A stretch of DNA of 64,000 nt, from positions 7,959,001 to 8,023,000 of the forward strand of contig JAULSR010000001.1 in NCBI GenBank assembly GCA_030512295.1, written 5' to 3'. A program made the position numbers and the translations under genes. A model generated the notes under the pieces. That model was not told where the DNA came from, did not search any database, and worked only from the letters and a program-made list of their open reading frames with translations. This document shows positions 45,253 through 56,695 of the stretch, piece after piece (the stretch's first letter is position 1; every line of letters starts with the position of its first letter). The stretch is from Bombardia bombarda (Eukaryota; Ascomycota; Sordariomycetes; Sordariales; Lasiosphaeriaceae).

Positions 45253-47656
45253 ATGATCAAAGTGGACAACATCAACGATGGGGACGAGGTCTTTCAGAGA
45301 TGCGTCCTAGTTACCGGCAGGCTTCAAGATGAGGAGAGCAACGATCATGTCGTGGTCGAGACCCTGAACGAGACAGGCGAGACCATCTTTCCTAAGCAGC
45401 AATGGCCCATGTGCCAGGGCTATTTCAAGGCCCTCGTCATGCTCTCGCCCGGCCAAAACAGTATTGTCTTCAAGAAGAGCAGCATCATCTCCAATTCGGG
45501 CCAGGCTCTCCAGATCCAACTCCGCTACACTCCTCCTCTCCAGAACCCCCCCTCCATCTGGCCATTCTGGTGGCCAAGGACTCGCCGCTCCTGATGGATT
45601 GCCCGCCTGCCAAGTTCGGCGCCCTTTCTAATGCGCACTCTGGCCTCGAGGCAGCCATTGCAAAGTTCCGCATGACGGCCTACATGTGGCAGGCTCTCAC
45701 TGCTGAAGACCTCTGGGCTAAAGGCCTTGGCCGCCGCTCGTTCCGCCTCGAAGAGGAGTGGGCCCTCGATACTGTCAGTGCTTTCTTTGCAACCGATAAA
45801 ATACCAAAGATGCGGTCAACCGCCAAGATCCATCTCGTCCGCACCACCAAGACAGTCGACGAGCTGCGCGACGCCCAGATCGCGCAGCAGAACCCCTCAG
45901 GCAGCCGTAGGGACGAGCTGCACGAGATCTTCACCCAGGCCCTCAAGGCCCACGGCAGCCCCTTCCTCACCGAGGCCAAGCCCGTCGTTGCCGGCCTCAT
46001 CCTTGACTCGCACTTCGACGTCGAGAAAAAGATGATCCTCGGCCACGCTGCCCTGGGCGCCCACCACGCCAACGGCCTTTCCCTAGGCATCTTCGGCAGC
46101 CACCTGACTTATGCCTGGCCGCGCTTCCTCGAGGAAGTAAGCGCCTGCCTCACGGACCTGGCCAAGCCCGGTGACACCGTCGGCAACGACAACAATGAGT
46201 GCGCGTCCATGTGGGAGGCGTGCGCCGTCGGACAGGGCGCCTTCCTCCATGAGGTCGGCCACGCCTTCTCGGCCCCGCACACGTCGGGCATCATGCAGCG
46301 CGGCTACTCGCCCGACTGGCCAAAGTGCTTTCTCGCCGAGACGGCCTACTGCGCCCGTGCTGCCACCGAGGGCGTCTCGCCCGTCACACGGGACACACGA
46401 AACAACTGCGTCTGGGACATGCGCGATGCCCTCCGCTTCCACGGCTTGCCCCACTTCCGCCACCCCGGCGACGCCTTCCTCCCCACCACCGGCATCGACG
46501 CCCTCCTCCAAGACGACGAAGACTTTATGCGCCTGCGCGTCCTTTGCGCGGCAGGCATCACTCATGCCTTCTTCAACGACAAACCCCTGCCCACCACCAC
46601 CACCGCCTGCACCACCACCGACGCCAAGAACGTCACCCCCTCGCTATCCACCCCAGCAACCTCCCTCTCCTACACCATCGACGAGCTGGAAGCCCTCTTC
46701 CCCACCAACCAGCCCCTCAACCTCGAGCTCCTCGCCCTCAACGGCCGCCACCGCGTCATTGACATCTGGCAGTTCTTCTCCAACAAGTCGTACGTGCGCA
46801 TCCCCGGCACCACCATTCGGTTGCGCAAGTCCGCCGTCGAGAGCAACAGCATGCACGAATCGGCCGATGACTGGCAGTGGACCGTTATGCTCAAGAAGCG
46901 CTCCCGCAAGGGCACACTCGTAGCGGCGAGCAAGATTGACGTGCGCGTCGGCTGCGCGTTCGACGGCGCCATCGTCCACTACAAGGACGGCACCCAGGTG
47001 CCGTGCGGCCCGCGCGGCAAGCGCGGCGAGCCGGACCCGGACATGGGCGGACACCAGGCCAAGAAGATCGCCCTCGGCCGCGGCGTGGATGTTGTCAAGG
47101 TGGCGGTGAATAGGAGCGGGTCGTGGGATCTGGGCGGGATGAGGCTGTGGTTGTCGAATGGGAGGGCGATTGGGGCGTTGAATAAGAGTGAGGGGGGCGA
47201 GATTGAGAGTTTAGGTAAGTGTGCCGGACCGGCCCCTTTGGTCCTTGGAGAGATAATGGTGGAGAGAGATTTGGCTGACGTGGTTGACTTCATAGTCCCG
47301 GATGTGAACGAGAGAATCGTAGGGTTCTTTGGCACCAGCGCCAATTGGGGCATGTGCAAGAAGTTTGGCATCTTGACGGCGCCCAAGAACGTGGAGTTGC
47401 CTGATTCTGTATATGACATGGAGGAGCTACAGAACATTCCTAAGGGTAGGGCGCATAAGCGGGTGAAGAGGTCGCATCACAAGGTATGTTGCTTATCTAT
47501 CTAACTGGTCATGTCTTGTGTCACAAATACGGTGCTAACAATGATGAATAGGACGAGGAATCTGACCATACCGAGGACGAAGACACGGAGACCTCGGAAG
47601 ATGAGGATAATGGCTACGATCATGACTCTGACCTTGAGACTGATGGGGACGAGTAG
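45253..47656 (+). CDS. Zinc metallopeptidase (PF12044-like) with C-terminal jacalin-like domain; one frameshift
   Basis: The frame starts at ATG 45253, but the reading frame must shift in the C7 run at 45546-45552: one extra C (or two fewer) joins LRYTPPLQNP to LHLAILVAKDSPLL. Exons are 45253-47214, 47296-47483 and 47552-47656. Adding one base makes the whole coding length divisible by three (~751 residues). The zinc site is HEVGHAFSAPHTSGIM. This matches the putative metallopeptidase family of yeast YIL108W. A jacalin-like beta-prism follows (GCAFDGAIVHYKDG, ERIVGFFGTSANWG), then a very acidic tail. No signal peptide. The 81-nt second intron stays in frame if retained. It may be a true frameshift or an assembly error. 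Confidence 0.78.
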
Positions 47657-48581
47657 GCGCTGTTTTACTGTTTCTGGTTGTGTTGGATTTCAAGCCCTTG
47701 TTTTGTCTATGTTGGATACCTATCTTAGATTGTTTTTTTTTTTTTTCTCTTTAGCTTTCGCAGTCGTCATGTTTCTTATTACCACTTCTTTGCCTTCCGT
47801 GATACCTCACGTGGGATACTCATGTAAATCACAGTTGTGATCCTCATACCCACCTATGCATGGCATCATTTTGGCAACGCCCTAAAGCTGTCTTGCCCCT
47901 TTTCAAAGTGGGGCAGAATAGGGGACCACCCTCAAGTCAATATCGGGTCTAGCTCACAGGCAGACATGGGTCTTATGGGTAAGGTGAGACATTTGTGTAA
48001 TCGCATGATGAACGCTAAGCCTTCTAAGCATTTCTCTTTATGACAGGTGTATTGCCGATCCCGAGCGATTTTGCTGCAAGATATTGAGCTGCATCCGCTG
48101 AGATCGGTGATCCCAAAAGAGTGATCATAATCCATAATGGGACAAATCAACAATGGTGGGTCGACTTTTAGGTTAGCAAGCCAACATTTGTTGACATTCG
48201 GCCCCCTGCCAAGACCCATTGCCAAGCCACAACAGGCAGCAGGAATAAAAATTGTAGAATAGGGCTGACATCCGTCAGCAAAAGCGCACTTATCAGTAAT
48301 TATCCGGAATGAGCAACTAGCTAAGCTGTGTCTGTAATTAAAACGATGAGTGATGGGCTGAGTGATTGTGTAACAGAGAGGGTAAAAAGGTACATGTAAC
48401 GTAGCAGTATGGAGATGTCCATGGAAGGGGGTTTTGATGTTTAAATATCAACATTATGTAGCCCCTGATATTCTGTTCTTTCCATCTCCCCAACCGTTCA
48501 CCTCTGGCGTTGTTCTTTTATTGGCAACAGTTCTTTCTCTTCTTTAGTCACTCGGTCCTCATTCAATCCCTATCTGTCAAC
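47657..48581. other. Intergenic
   Basis: 3' flank of the metallopeptidase, with a T14 run at 47733-47746, and the promoter of the AA14-like gene. No gene. Confidence 0.5.
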
Positions 48582-50144
48582 ATGTTTATCCAGTCAGTCG
48601 TCTGGGCAACCCTGGCGTCAGGGGCGTTTGCCCATGTCGCTTTTTGGGTGCCAGGCATGTACTGTCGTGGGGGCAATAACTCGGCCGTGGACGACGCCAA
48701 CACCAACCTGGTCGTCAACCCTCTCTATGAGCTCCCCCACAACAAGTGGTGGATGCAGGCCGACAGGGGTTGCGACGTAGTGCCGCCCCAGAACGGCGAG
48801 TCTCTGGCCCTCCCAGCTGGAGGGTCTTTCACTGGCGAGATGGCTGAGAATAGAGGGAAAACGACTCTCTCGTTCAACGGCCAATTTACCACCGAGTGGA
48901 CGGATGGAAACAACCATCCCGAAGACTGGCATGGCCCCGTTCAATCCGATGGCTCCTATGGCTGCATTGTCGAAGATGGCGCCCTGCACACGCATAGCCA
49001 ACAGACGGCGACCGGCACCGCTTTTGCTATCTCGTATAACTCCGACATCAAGGACGTGACCATGGAGAATCTGGTCGTATTTTCAGTACTGGCAAACACC
49101 CCATGGAAGCGAGTATCAACCTACGACGTTCCCGCCGACCTGCCACCATGCCCGCCGGGAGGATGCTATTGTGCCTGGCTATGGGTTCCTGACGGATGCG
49201 GACAGCCAAACATGTGAGAACAATGACACACTCTGGTGTCATATGGACAGGCTAACAGTTTCATCAGGTATATGCAGAACTTCAAGTGCCACGTCACCGG
49301 CAGCACCTCGAACAAGGTGGTAGCCAAGGCCAAGCCCCCTGTCTACTGCGCCGACAACCCAGCCAACTGCGTCAAGGGCCCCAAGCAGATGATTGCCTGG
49401 CACCAGCAGGAGGGCAACAACGTCTTCCCGCCCAACGACGTCACGCCCCCCTACAACGAGAAGATGGGCTTCCTCCCTGGTGCGCAAAACGACATCTTCG
49501 AGGATCCCACGTCAACAATAGCCCCTTCAACCCCCAGCACCAGCACCACATCATCTGCCACACCCACAGTCACGCCACCAGCAAACACCAAGCTCGGCTG
49601 CTACACCGACTCCCCAGACGCCCGTGTCCTCCCCACACAAGTCACCGTCTCCAACGGTCTCACCCCAGAGAAGTGCGTCTCCGCCTGCGCAGCCCAAGGC
49701 TTCTCCTACGCCGGCGTCGAGTACATGTCCGAGTGCTGGTGCGGCTCGACCACCCCTTCTTCCACCCTTAAGGCCGACGATTCCACCTGCAGCCTGCAGT
49801 GCACAGGCTCATCCACCGAGACCTGCGGCGGCGCATACCTCATCGACGTCTACAGGACGAGAAGTCCGGTCTGGACCACGGCCGGCTGCTACTTTGATGC
49901 CGTCTCGCCTCGTCTGCTGCCCGACCAGAAGCAAGTGTCTGGCGACATGACTGTTGCAAAGTGTCTCGACGCGTGCAGTGAATATGCGTTTGCGGGAGTC
50001 GAGTTTGCGACTCAGTGCTTCTGTGGACCAAGCGTGGATGGCGGTGTCAAGGCGAGTGATTCGGATTGTAATATGCCCTGTGCTGGGGATGCGTCGGTGA
50101 CGTGTGGTGGAGGGAATAGAATTAATGTGTACAGTAGCGCTTAG
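48582..50144 (+). CDS. AA14-like lytic polysaccharide monooxygenase with two WSC domains
   Basis: Exons 48582-49213 and 49268-50144 give 502 residues. The signal peptide ends in SGAFA, so the mature protein begins with His (HVAFWVPGMYC), as needed for the copper histidine brace. A second His candidate is in GALHTHSQQ. Further marks are NPLYELPHNKWWMQADRGC, LALPAGGSF and the Cys-rich CPPGGCYCAWLWVP. The pattern resembles AA14 enzymes, which oxidise xylan coating cellulose. After a Thr/Ser/Pro linker come two WSC domains (LGCYTDSPDARVLP...CWCG and AGCYFDAVSPRLLP...CFCG), carbohydrate-binding modules with conserved cysteines. Likely extracellular. AA14 membership is my inference; the fallback call is an LPMO-like copper protein. 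Confidence 0.72.
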
Positions 50145-50951
50145 TAGCATTTTGCTGTACTTTTTATATCACTGTAGACACTCAGATGTTATAACTAGGG
50201 GTTTCTATAGCAGTAGCTGCTTCCATACAGAATGCAGCTACAAAGAACTGGTTCAAAGGCAAATGTCTTGATCAGAATTGGATATCGTCAAGTTCCAAAT
50301 CAAACACCCCGTGTAAATACAGTTCTCCTCATTACAACCCTGATGACGATTCTTCACCACGGGCAGCCAAAACAAGGCGCGCCAGAGAGTAACTTCCTTA
50401 GGCATTCAAGCAACCAACAGCCTGAGCTGACCAACACTCACAACCATCAACAAAGTCCCTTTTACGTAAATAACACCAGCCCTGAGATCTGATAAGCCCG
50501 AATAATTCCCAAACTAACAGCATTACAGCGAAAAGTAGTATTAGATCTGTGTAACGCTGGCTGCGGCCGTTTAATTGGGTACCCAATCAGCTCGCAATAG
50601 CACTAACCCAAGAGCCACCAACACGCATGCAATATTGGTGCACGACAGCAGCAGCGTTTTCAAGCTTCACCAGACTGTAATCCTTTCTTTATTCAGCCTA
50701 CATAAGGTAGTAGCTGCGAATCAACATCACGTCAGCTTATACAGATACCATGGGCGCATCTAGATCTAGAGACAGGTAGCCTTGGCGTAACCGGCACCCT
50801 CGGTCACGCATTAGCGGTGTAACATGATCAGTAACAAAAGTCTCCCCAAGAAAGGTAGGTATAAAGCCAGCATACAACACCCTCTGTCTGTACTCCCAGC
50901 TGAGCCTCAGTCACAAACACTTTGCAGCTAAACCAAAAGGAGACAGTAAAC
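50145..50951. other. Intergenic
   Basis: 3' flank of the AA14-like gene and promoter of the DUF3237 gene. No gene seen. Confidence 0.5.
50860..50866 (+). promoter_or_regulatory. TATA box (TATAAAG)
   Basis: TATAAAG 86 nt before the ATG of the DUF3237 gene, directly after a ggtaggt element. Confidence 0.4.
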
Positions 50952-51639
50952 ATGAAAGCCAACCTCCTCACCGCCATCCTTCCCCTCCTCTTACTTGCCG
51001 GTAGTTCCGGCGCTTCAAGCAAGCCCAAGACCCCCAAAGCCCCTGGTCTCACCTACCTCTACCAACTCAACATCACAGGCGGCGCAGGCGTCGACGTTGG
51101 GGTCGGTCCGCGAGGCGACCGCTTCGTCGTCCCCATCGCCAGCGGTTCTTTCTTAGGGCCCAGACTCAATGGTATGTATGGTGTGTGTGACGTGATCCTT
51201 TGCAAGATGAAATTTCTTTTCTTGGCACTGGTCCGTCTTATATCAAACCGACCGAGTCGAAACCACTAACACTGAAAACCAAAACAAGGCACCGTCCTGC
51301 CCTTCGGCGGCGACTGGGCCTTGATCGACAACAAGGGCGTCGTAGTCGCAGACGTCCGCCAAACGTTTGCGACCGACGACGGAGCGTATATCCAGGTCTA
51401 CGAGACGGGTTCTTCTCAACCTGACGGCACCTCATTTGTCCGCCTGACCTTTGAAACTGGCAGTCCAAAGTATTACTGGCTCAACAGCGTCGTCGCTATT
51501 GGCATCTTGCGGCTGGTGACCAATAGTTCGCTTTCTATTGATGCCTGGCAGGTGAGTTTGTTTCGATTCCTAATGCCCGCTGACGAGCCGGGGACAATGA
51601 CACCGGGTTGACTCAATTGGGCAGATGACAGCTCCATAA
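50952..51639 (+). CDS. Secreted DUF3237-family protein
   Basis: Exons 50952-51171, 51289-51551 and 51625-51639 give 165 residues; the last exon holds only four codons and the stop. The first intron is 117 nt, with a CACTAAC branch site. A signal peptide (ANLLTAILPLLLLAGSSGAS) precedes one DUF3237 beta-barrel. Typical features are YLYQLNITGG near the start, GPRLNGTVLPFGGDWALID across the first splice, VRQTFATDDGAYIQV in the middle and the YWLNSVVAIGI strand near the end. DUF3237 proteins have no proven reaction; members occur in bacteria and fungi, some secreted. Its position right after the AA14-like gene, in the same direction, is suggestive but nothing more. Confidence 0.82.
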
Positions 51640-53700
51640 ATCGACGAAATGATGTGCCAGTACGTGCGTCCGGGTGTGGAAGTTGGGCACCTGTGTCTCA
51701 CATTCAGGTGGGGGTTAAAAGGGGGAGCGGTGATATGAGTGAAACGCAGATTTGAGGGTTAACTCATGCTACTAATAAATCAAAATATTGCTACTCAGCG
51801 CGGAAAATCATCCTCAACTATTGGATGAATTATGACGTTTTCAAAAGTTGAATGCTTCGCGGTGAAAGGACGATAGCGTTAAAATGATCTAATACTAATG
51901 GTGTTGGCCTTTAGTCTAGAATGGAATGGTTGGTGAACTCTCGAAAAGTGATACGGACTGGAACATTGGCACAGAAAAGAATCAAAGTAAAGCCGTTGAC
52001 TGAGAGTAGGAAAAAATTGAATGTTGGAAACCGAAGAGGATAGCAGATATTGCAAAATTTTGATTGGGCTGATGGACCTTGCCTCTGCAACTGACAGAAG
52101 ACCATGCAACAGAGTAGCGTTCGGGTACACGAGAGGATCTTGGGAAAAACCGGCTCGAGACCGGATGTGGGAGGCAGCAGATATATCACAAAATGAAACA
52201 ATGCGTGTAGAGTAGAATGCCGCATTCGGAATTCCACGGATTGTGTCAGAATCTCCCGAAGGTTGGTTCCGGGCTGGAACGGGAAATTAAATGCCATGAG
52301 GATTGTTGAGAACCTACCGAACGTTTGCTCGGTTTCCGAGAGAAAAAGGACCGAATAATAATAATAATAAAAAGGATTAAAGCAAACACACACCTTGTTT
52401 TTAACTACTCATTAGTGGGCGAATGGTTGCGTCTCTGCGATCAGACCCAAATCCGCTGAGACTCATCTTCAAATACACTAGCCCGCTAAGGTTGATTCAT
52501 GCAATCGAACCCCTTTGAGGACGTATGTGATCATCCATGTTGCTGGCAAGTGACACCAAGATTGGGAAGTGCGGAATGGTGCACTCTCTGAGTCTATTCC
52601 CCCGTAGCGCGATCGGTTACACCAATGTCCGATGCGGAGCTGACTACCTAACTTGTACCGTATCGGCATATAAAGCAGCATACACAATCTTGTCCTTCAA
52701 GCTCAAAGGTCTAGACTAGAGGTTTCAATGTTTAGCTGCGGGAAATATCATAGGAAGGTGACCCAAGACGGGATGGCAACGGACGCGCATTGCTTAAAAC
52801 ACGACGTTGCTCTAGCTTTCGCAAGGGTGTAAGTGTTGTATTGTGTGGAGAGTTGTATGGCTGTGCCTCAATTTGAGAAATGAGGTTAGGATATGTGCGG
52901 GTATATTTCGACAGGCTTGCTGTCTGCGACGAATGGGCAAGATGGACATGTGATGCCAATACCAATGTGCGGTACGAGAGGTGTCACTGGCTTGATCTGC
53001 GTATCATCTCTAACATGACACCATCGCTGTCTGAATAAGTTGGGGGTTTCTGTGGACTTAGGGGGGCTCTGTTCAATGGCAACGTTCAGAGTCGACTATG
53101 GAGGGGGTGATGCATCAGCAGTTGAGTCGGTGAATGGTGGGATTATGCGTCGAGTTCTTTGGTTGGGGGCCGGCTCGTGGCCGTCTCTGGGCCGTCTCTG
53201 CTGTGGGGTCGGGCCTCAACGGCGCAGCTGAGATGCAGTTTTAAACATGCTTTTTAAATCATGATACACTGTGCCGTGATTTGCTTCCTTCATCTTTCTG
53301 GTTGGGGAAGGGTAGTGTGGTGGTGCCATACCGACGTATCAACTGGAGGCCTACTGTCTCCCATCTGATCGACGAATTGACTGGAGGAGCAGGGGCATCG
53401 TGACAGTGCATACGCAGATCCGCATCGTCCCGAGTTCCCGGGGTTCGAGCTTGTTTAGATATTGCATCCATGCCGAGCCCAGTGTCACGATATGCCATGA
53501 TATTATGCCCAGGGCTCGCCTTGATCTTCGTAGTTGACGAAGGTTTCCCGCTCGATCTTCCAGTGGATCTTAAAGCTTTTCCCCATGATCTTCCAAGCAT
53601 GCTCATTGCTGTAATTCTGAGCGCTTGCCCAAACGACTGCACTGGTAGCGGATGTTTATACACTATTACGGCAGCCCATAGCAGCTAAGACATCTGAACT
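51640..53700. other. 2-kb gene-free stretch
   Basis: Relatively A/T-rich from 51,730 to 52,400, with an (AAT)5 repeat near 52354-52369. No supported gene on either strand. The promoter of the membrane-protein gene should lie in the last few hundred bases. Confidence 0.5.
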
Positions 53701-55509
53701 ATGACAGGCTCTACAGCTATACATGGCGGCACGGCACCATTGGCAGCCCTCACTACCATATTCACGCCACCATGTCCCACATCATGGATCCTCACGACGA
53801 CGAAGCTACCCTCCCAATATCCGCCATTCCCAACAACAGGTCCCTCGTCGTGTGATCCGCCTTCATGGGACAAAAACATTGAGGGAAAGGGCTTTCAGTT
53901 TTACTCGCCGGCCATCTGCCCCCAGGGGTTTTCCGTTGGTCAGAACTGTGGCTTGACAACAACAAAGACATCCGAGGGATTTCCAGCAGTCGCACCTGGA
54001 GAGACAGTGGTTTATTGCGTGCCCTCTGGGTTAACGTGCACGACAGACGTCACCGATTTCCGTGGCGGGGTCTGGGGATTTTCGCGCGACGAGGAGAGAG
54101 ATGGTGCTACCGTTACTGTCGGGCCGGCTTTGCAGATCCGATGGGTGGATAGTGATCTGAGCAGGCTCGAAACACACCCGTTAACCCCAGGTCAAAAAGT
54201 GATGGGACAGACAAACAGAACCAAGCCAACAGTGTCGTCAACAACAAGCAAGTTCCAGACGCTCCGCACCGATACACCGCCCCCTTCCATGACCATGATG
54301 CCTGGCAGAAGGAAGAGCCTGGCAGTTGCGAGCGCCACGGACAGTGATCATCCCAGTGATGAGCCCTCTTTATCAGCGACGGCAACAGAAATAACAGATA
54401 GCCTGGGCATACCACAAGAAACAGTGACATTGACGGAGGATCCCGGGCAGAGAGTCACAACCAGCAGCGGTACAGCAGCAAGCGGAACAACAGCAAGCGG
54501 GGCAGAAGCCAGCGCAACATCAGCAAAAGGGACCGATGCCGGCGGCGGTGCCAGTGGAGAGGCCTTAAGAAACGGCGGTATGCTCGACCGGGGCACGAGT
54601 GTCCTTCTCATTGTGCTGCTAAGCGTACTCATCGGAATAGCATTTTGGATTGTGGTATTTGTGCTCATCAGGCGATACAGGGCGGGGAGACTGAAAGGAT
54701 GGTATGCACCGGCCATGTGCTTTGGTGGCCAGAGAAGAGGGCTTCGAAACCGTATCTTTGGGCGTAGAGTCTATTCCTCTAGCTCGGAGAACATGCTTGC
54801 GTATGACGCCAATGATATTGCAGGCGCGGAGTTGGGTGGTCGAGAAGTTCCATCGGAGCTCGGACCGGGGTCTCTGCGCGGCACGACAGCAAACCCTGCG
54901 GAGCTCGAGGGCCGGGGCATGGGGGATCCGTCGTTAAGATGGAGCTGGCTATCACACATGTCGCGCATCCTCAAGGCGCAGCGCCTTGGCCGCCAAAGAG
55001 CGAGTCAGGCGGGCTCTGGTGGTTCCAGAGGGTCAGCGGGAGCGAGGAGGACACTGACAATTCGAGAGTCGTTTGGGGAGAAGGAAAACGATCCTGGCGC
55101 GGTGCTGGCTCGGCCTATGGTACGGTCGCCGGCAAGACCGAGGTCAACAGCAACGGCAGCAACGGCAGCAACGACGATCAGATCTTCAACACTGTCAAGC
55201 TCGGGAACGGCTCAACTAAACAAGCCACTCCCCATCGTCTCAACCCCCACCGACCCAGCTTCAGGGCTGACCCCCCGAGGAGTTTATTGCGGGATACATT
55301 CGGCCTCATCTCGAACAGGGCGGCTAGGTCGAGTGCGCATGCCGGGAGTGGCGCAAGCTCGACGCCTACTATCCCTGAAAATCCAGACTGAGAAGAGGAG
55401 GTCCGCTGGGAAGGGTAGAATGGGCCATGGGGCTTGTGGAACACACCACCCAGAATGCTGTAATTTTAATCTGATTTCAAGTACCTCCTCGGGGTCTTTG
55501 AACCCTTGA
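53701..55509 (+). CDS. Single-pass plasma-membrane-type protein with Cys-containing ectodomain
   Basis: Single exon as read, 602 residues. The N-terminal ~160 residues form a conserved fungal ectodomain (TTTKLPSQYPPFPT, GFQFYSPAICPQGF, VYCVPSGLTCTTDVTDFRGG, ALQIRW) with paired-looking cysteines. A Ser/Thr/Ala-rich, likely glycosylated stalk follows. One transmembrane helix (SVLLIVLLSVLIGIAFWIVV) is followed by a basic stop-transfer RRYRAGR and a long disordered cytoplasmic tail. There is no cleaved signal peptide, so the orientation is inferred. The frame after the C6 run at 55271-55276 becomes His/Cys-rich and unlike protein. With one C fewer the frame would continue EEFIAGYIRPH and stop soon after, which reads better. 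Such single-TM proteins are often suspected surface sensors in filamentous fungi; the function here is unknown. Confidence 0.72.
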   Translation: MTGSTAIHGGTAPLAALTTIFTPPCPTSWILTTTKLPSQYPPFPTTGPSSCDPPSWDKNIEGKGFQFYSPAICPQGFSVGQNCGLTTTKTSEGFPAVAPGETVVYCVPSGLTCTTDVTDFRGGVWGFSRDEERDGATVTVGPALQIRWVDSDLSRLETHPLTPGQKVMGQTNRTKPTVSSTTSKFQTLRTDTPPPSMTMMPGRRKSLAVASATDSDHPSDEPSLSATATEITDSLGIPQETVTLTEDPGQRVTTSSGTAASGTTASGAEASATSAKGTDAGGGASGEALRNGGMLDRGTSVLLIVLLSVLIGIAFWIVVFVLIRRYRAGRLKGWYAPAMCFGGQRRGLRNRIFGRRVYSSSSENMLAYDANDIAGAELGGREVPSELGPGSLRGTTANPAELEGRGMGDPSLRWSWLSHMSRILKAQRLGRQRASQAGSGGSRGSAGARRTLTIRESFGEKENDPGAVLARPMVRSPARPRSTATAATAATTIRSSTLSSSGTAQLNKPLPIVSTPTDPASGLTPRGVYCGIHSASSRTGRLGRVRMPGVAQARRLLSLKIQTEKRRSAGKGRMGHGACGTHHPECCNFNLISSTSSGSLNP

Positions 55510-56383
55510 GCTTTTCTGTGTAACATGATTTCTGGATGGCGCAATCGAGAGGCATGCATAATGACTGATGTTAATATTTCGTGCTTTGAATCTCGTCATC
55601 GACGTGTCCTGCTCTTTCCCATCCTGTAAACGCGGCAAGTTGTTGGGAAGGGAGTACTCCGTACCTAGCGTGCAATGAGCTGGAGGAAATATGATTGGTT
55701 GATGAAGCTCCCCCTAGCTCTCTGTATCCCACCTGGTGCACGGTCCGAACCAGGGCTACAACTGCTCCCTAGCTGCTGAAAGTAGTGTAGGTATGTACCC
55801 CGCTGCCGATCTACTGGCAAAGTCTAGGCCCCTCACCAACCCACCCATCGGGCTTAGGTCACGGTGCACAGTGAACACACTGCCGATAAAAGGAGTGGCG
55901 ACACAGCGTGAGCAGTGAGGTGAGCAAGGAGCCCCGGGGACCTTGAGGGGAGGGGATTGGATCATATTCATATCGATCCATCGACCTTTCGATCCATCTA
56001 CTAGAATCACGTTGAACAAAACCTGTTATTCAATCAGGTCCAGACCACTTCAAATTCCGATTGACCTGACAGTCTATCTGCCGTAGTTACCTAATTTATA
56101 TAAGTGCATCCATTCCCTGCTTGGGCCATACATCTCCAACCTGTCTCGGTCTATGCAGCATCCATCATCACCAGCCCAAAAGCCCAGACACGTCTTCGTC
56201 ATAGCGAGTAAGAAAAGACGCTGCGTTGTCCATCTAGAGTTGACCCCACCCCCGCCACAGCCAACACTACCACCACCACCACCACCACCACCTACTCCTC
56301 CAGAGGCACAATACGTGCGATTGACGAGACCCTCTGCCTACTACAACCTACGATACCCACCCACTCACACAACCAAATCGGAA
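55510..56383. other. Intergenic with promoter and 5' UTR of the next gene
   Basis: No gene. A TATATAA lies at 56097-56103. The ~250 bp before the ATG at 56384 are C/A-rich with a (CCA)n stretch near 56268-56291 and look like 5' UTR. Confidence 0.5.
56097..56103 (+). promoter_or_regulatory. TATA box (TATATAA)
   Basis: TATATAA upstream of a C/A-rich leader and the ATG at 56384. Assigned from position only. Confidence 0.3.
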
Positions 56384-56695
56384 ATGGCGAGCACTTCTCC
56401 CACCACCCCGCCAGCTCAGACCGACGACAACAATGCCAAAAACAATGGCGGCAGCAACAACAGCACCGGCTTCCCAATCCTCGGGCTCCTCAAGGACCTG
56501 ACAGCCACCAGCCCCGGTACAGAACGCAGCGCCGCCGAGGCACGGCGCATCACAGAGAGCACGGGCAAATGGCAGCCTGAGCTAAACAGGCGCCAGAGCT
56601 GGTCGCAACAGGAGTACAAGCACACGCTACAGATGGATAGGGTCGGCAAAGACACTCCTAATGTCGGCTTTGGCTTCACCGAGCACAAGCACTAG
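56384..56695 (+). CDS. Small conserved fungal protein of unknown function
   Basis: Single exon, 103 residues, starting at the ATG at 56384 (GGAAATGG). The frame is open upstream through a Pro-rich stretch (PPPPPPPPTPPE), but that part reads as 5' UTR. The N-terminal third is Asn/Thr/Ser-rich and disordered. The conserved-looking part runs from FPILGLLKDLTA through AEARRITESTGKWQPELNRR to the Gln/Glu-rich helix WSQQEYKHTLQ and the tail NVGFGFTEHKH. No signal peptide, membrane helix or cysteines. Proteins with this short C-terminal pattern occur across filamentous ascomycetes, to my knowledge without assigned function. It is convergent with the large repeat protein on the minus strand. Confidence 0.65.
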   Translation: MASTSPTTPPAQTDDNNAKNNGGSNNSTGFPILGLLKDLTATSPGTERSAAEARRITESTGKWQPELNRRQSWSQQEYKHTLQMDRVGKDTPNVGFGFTEHKH

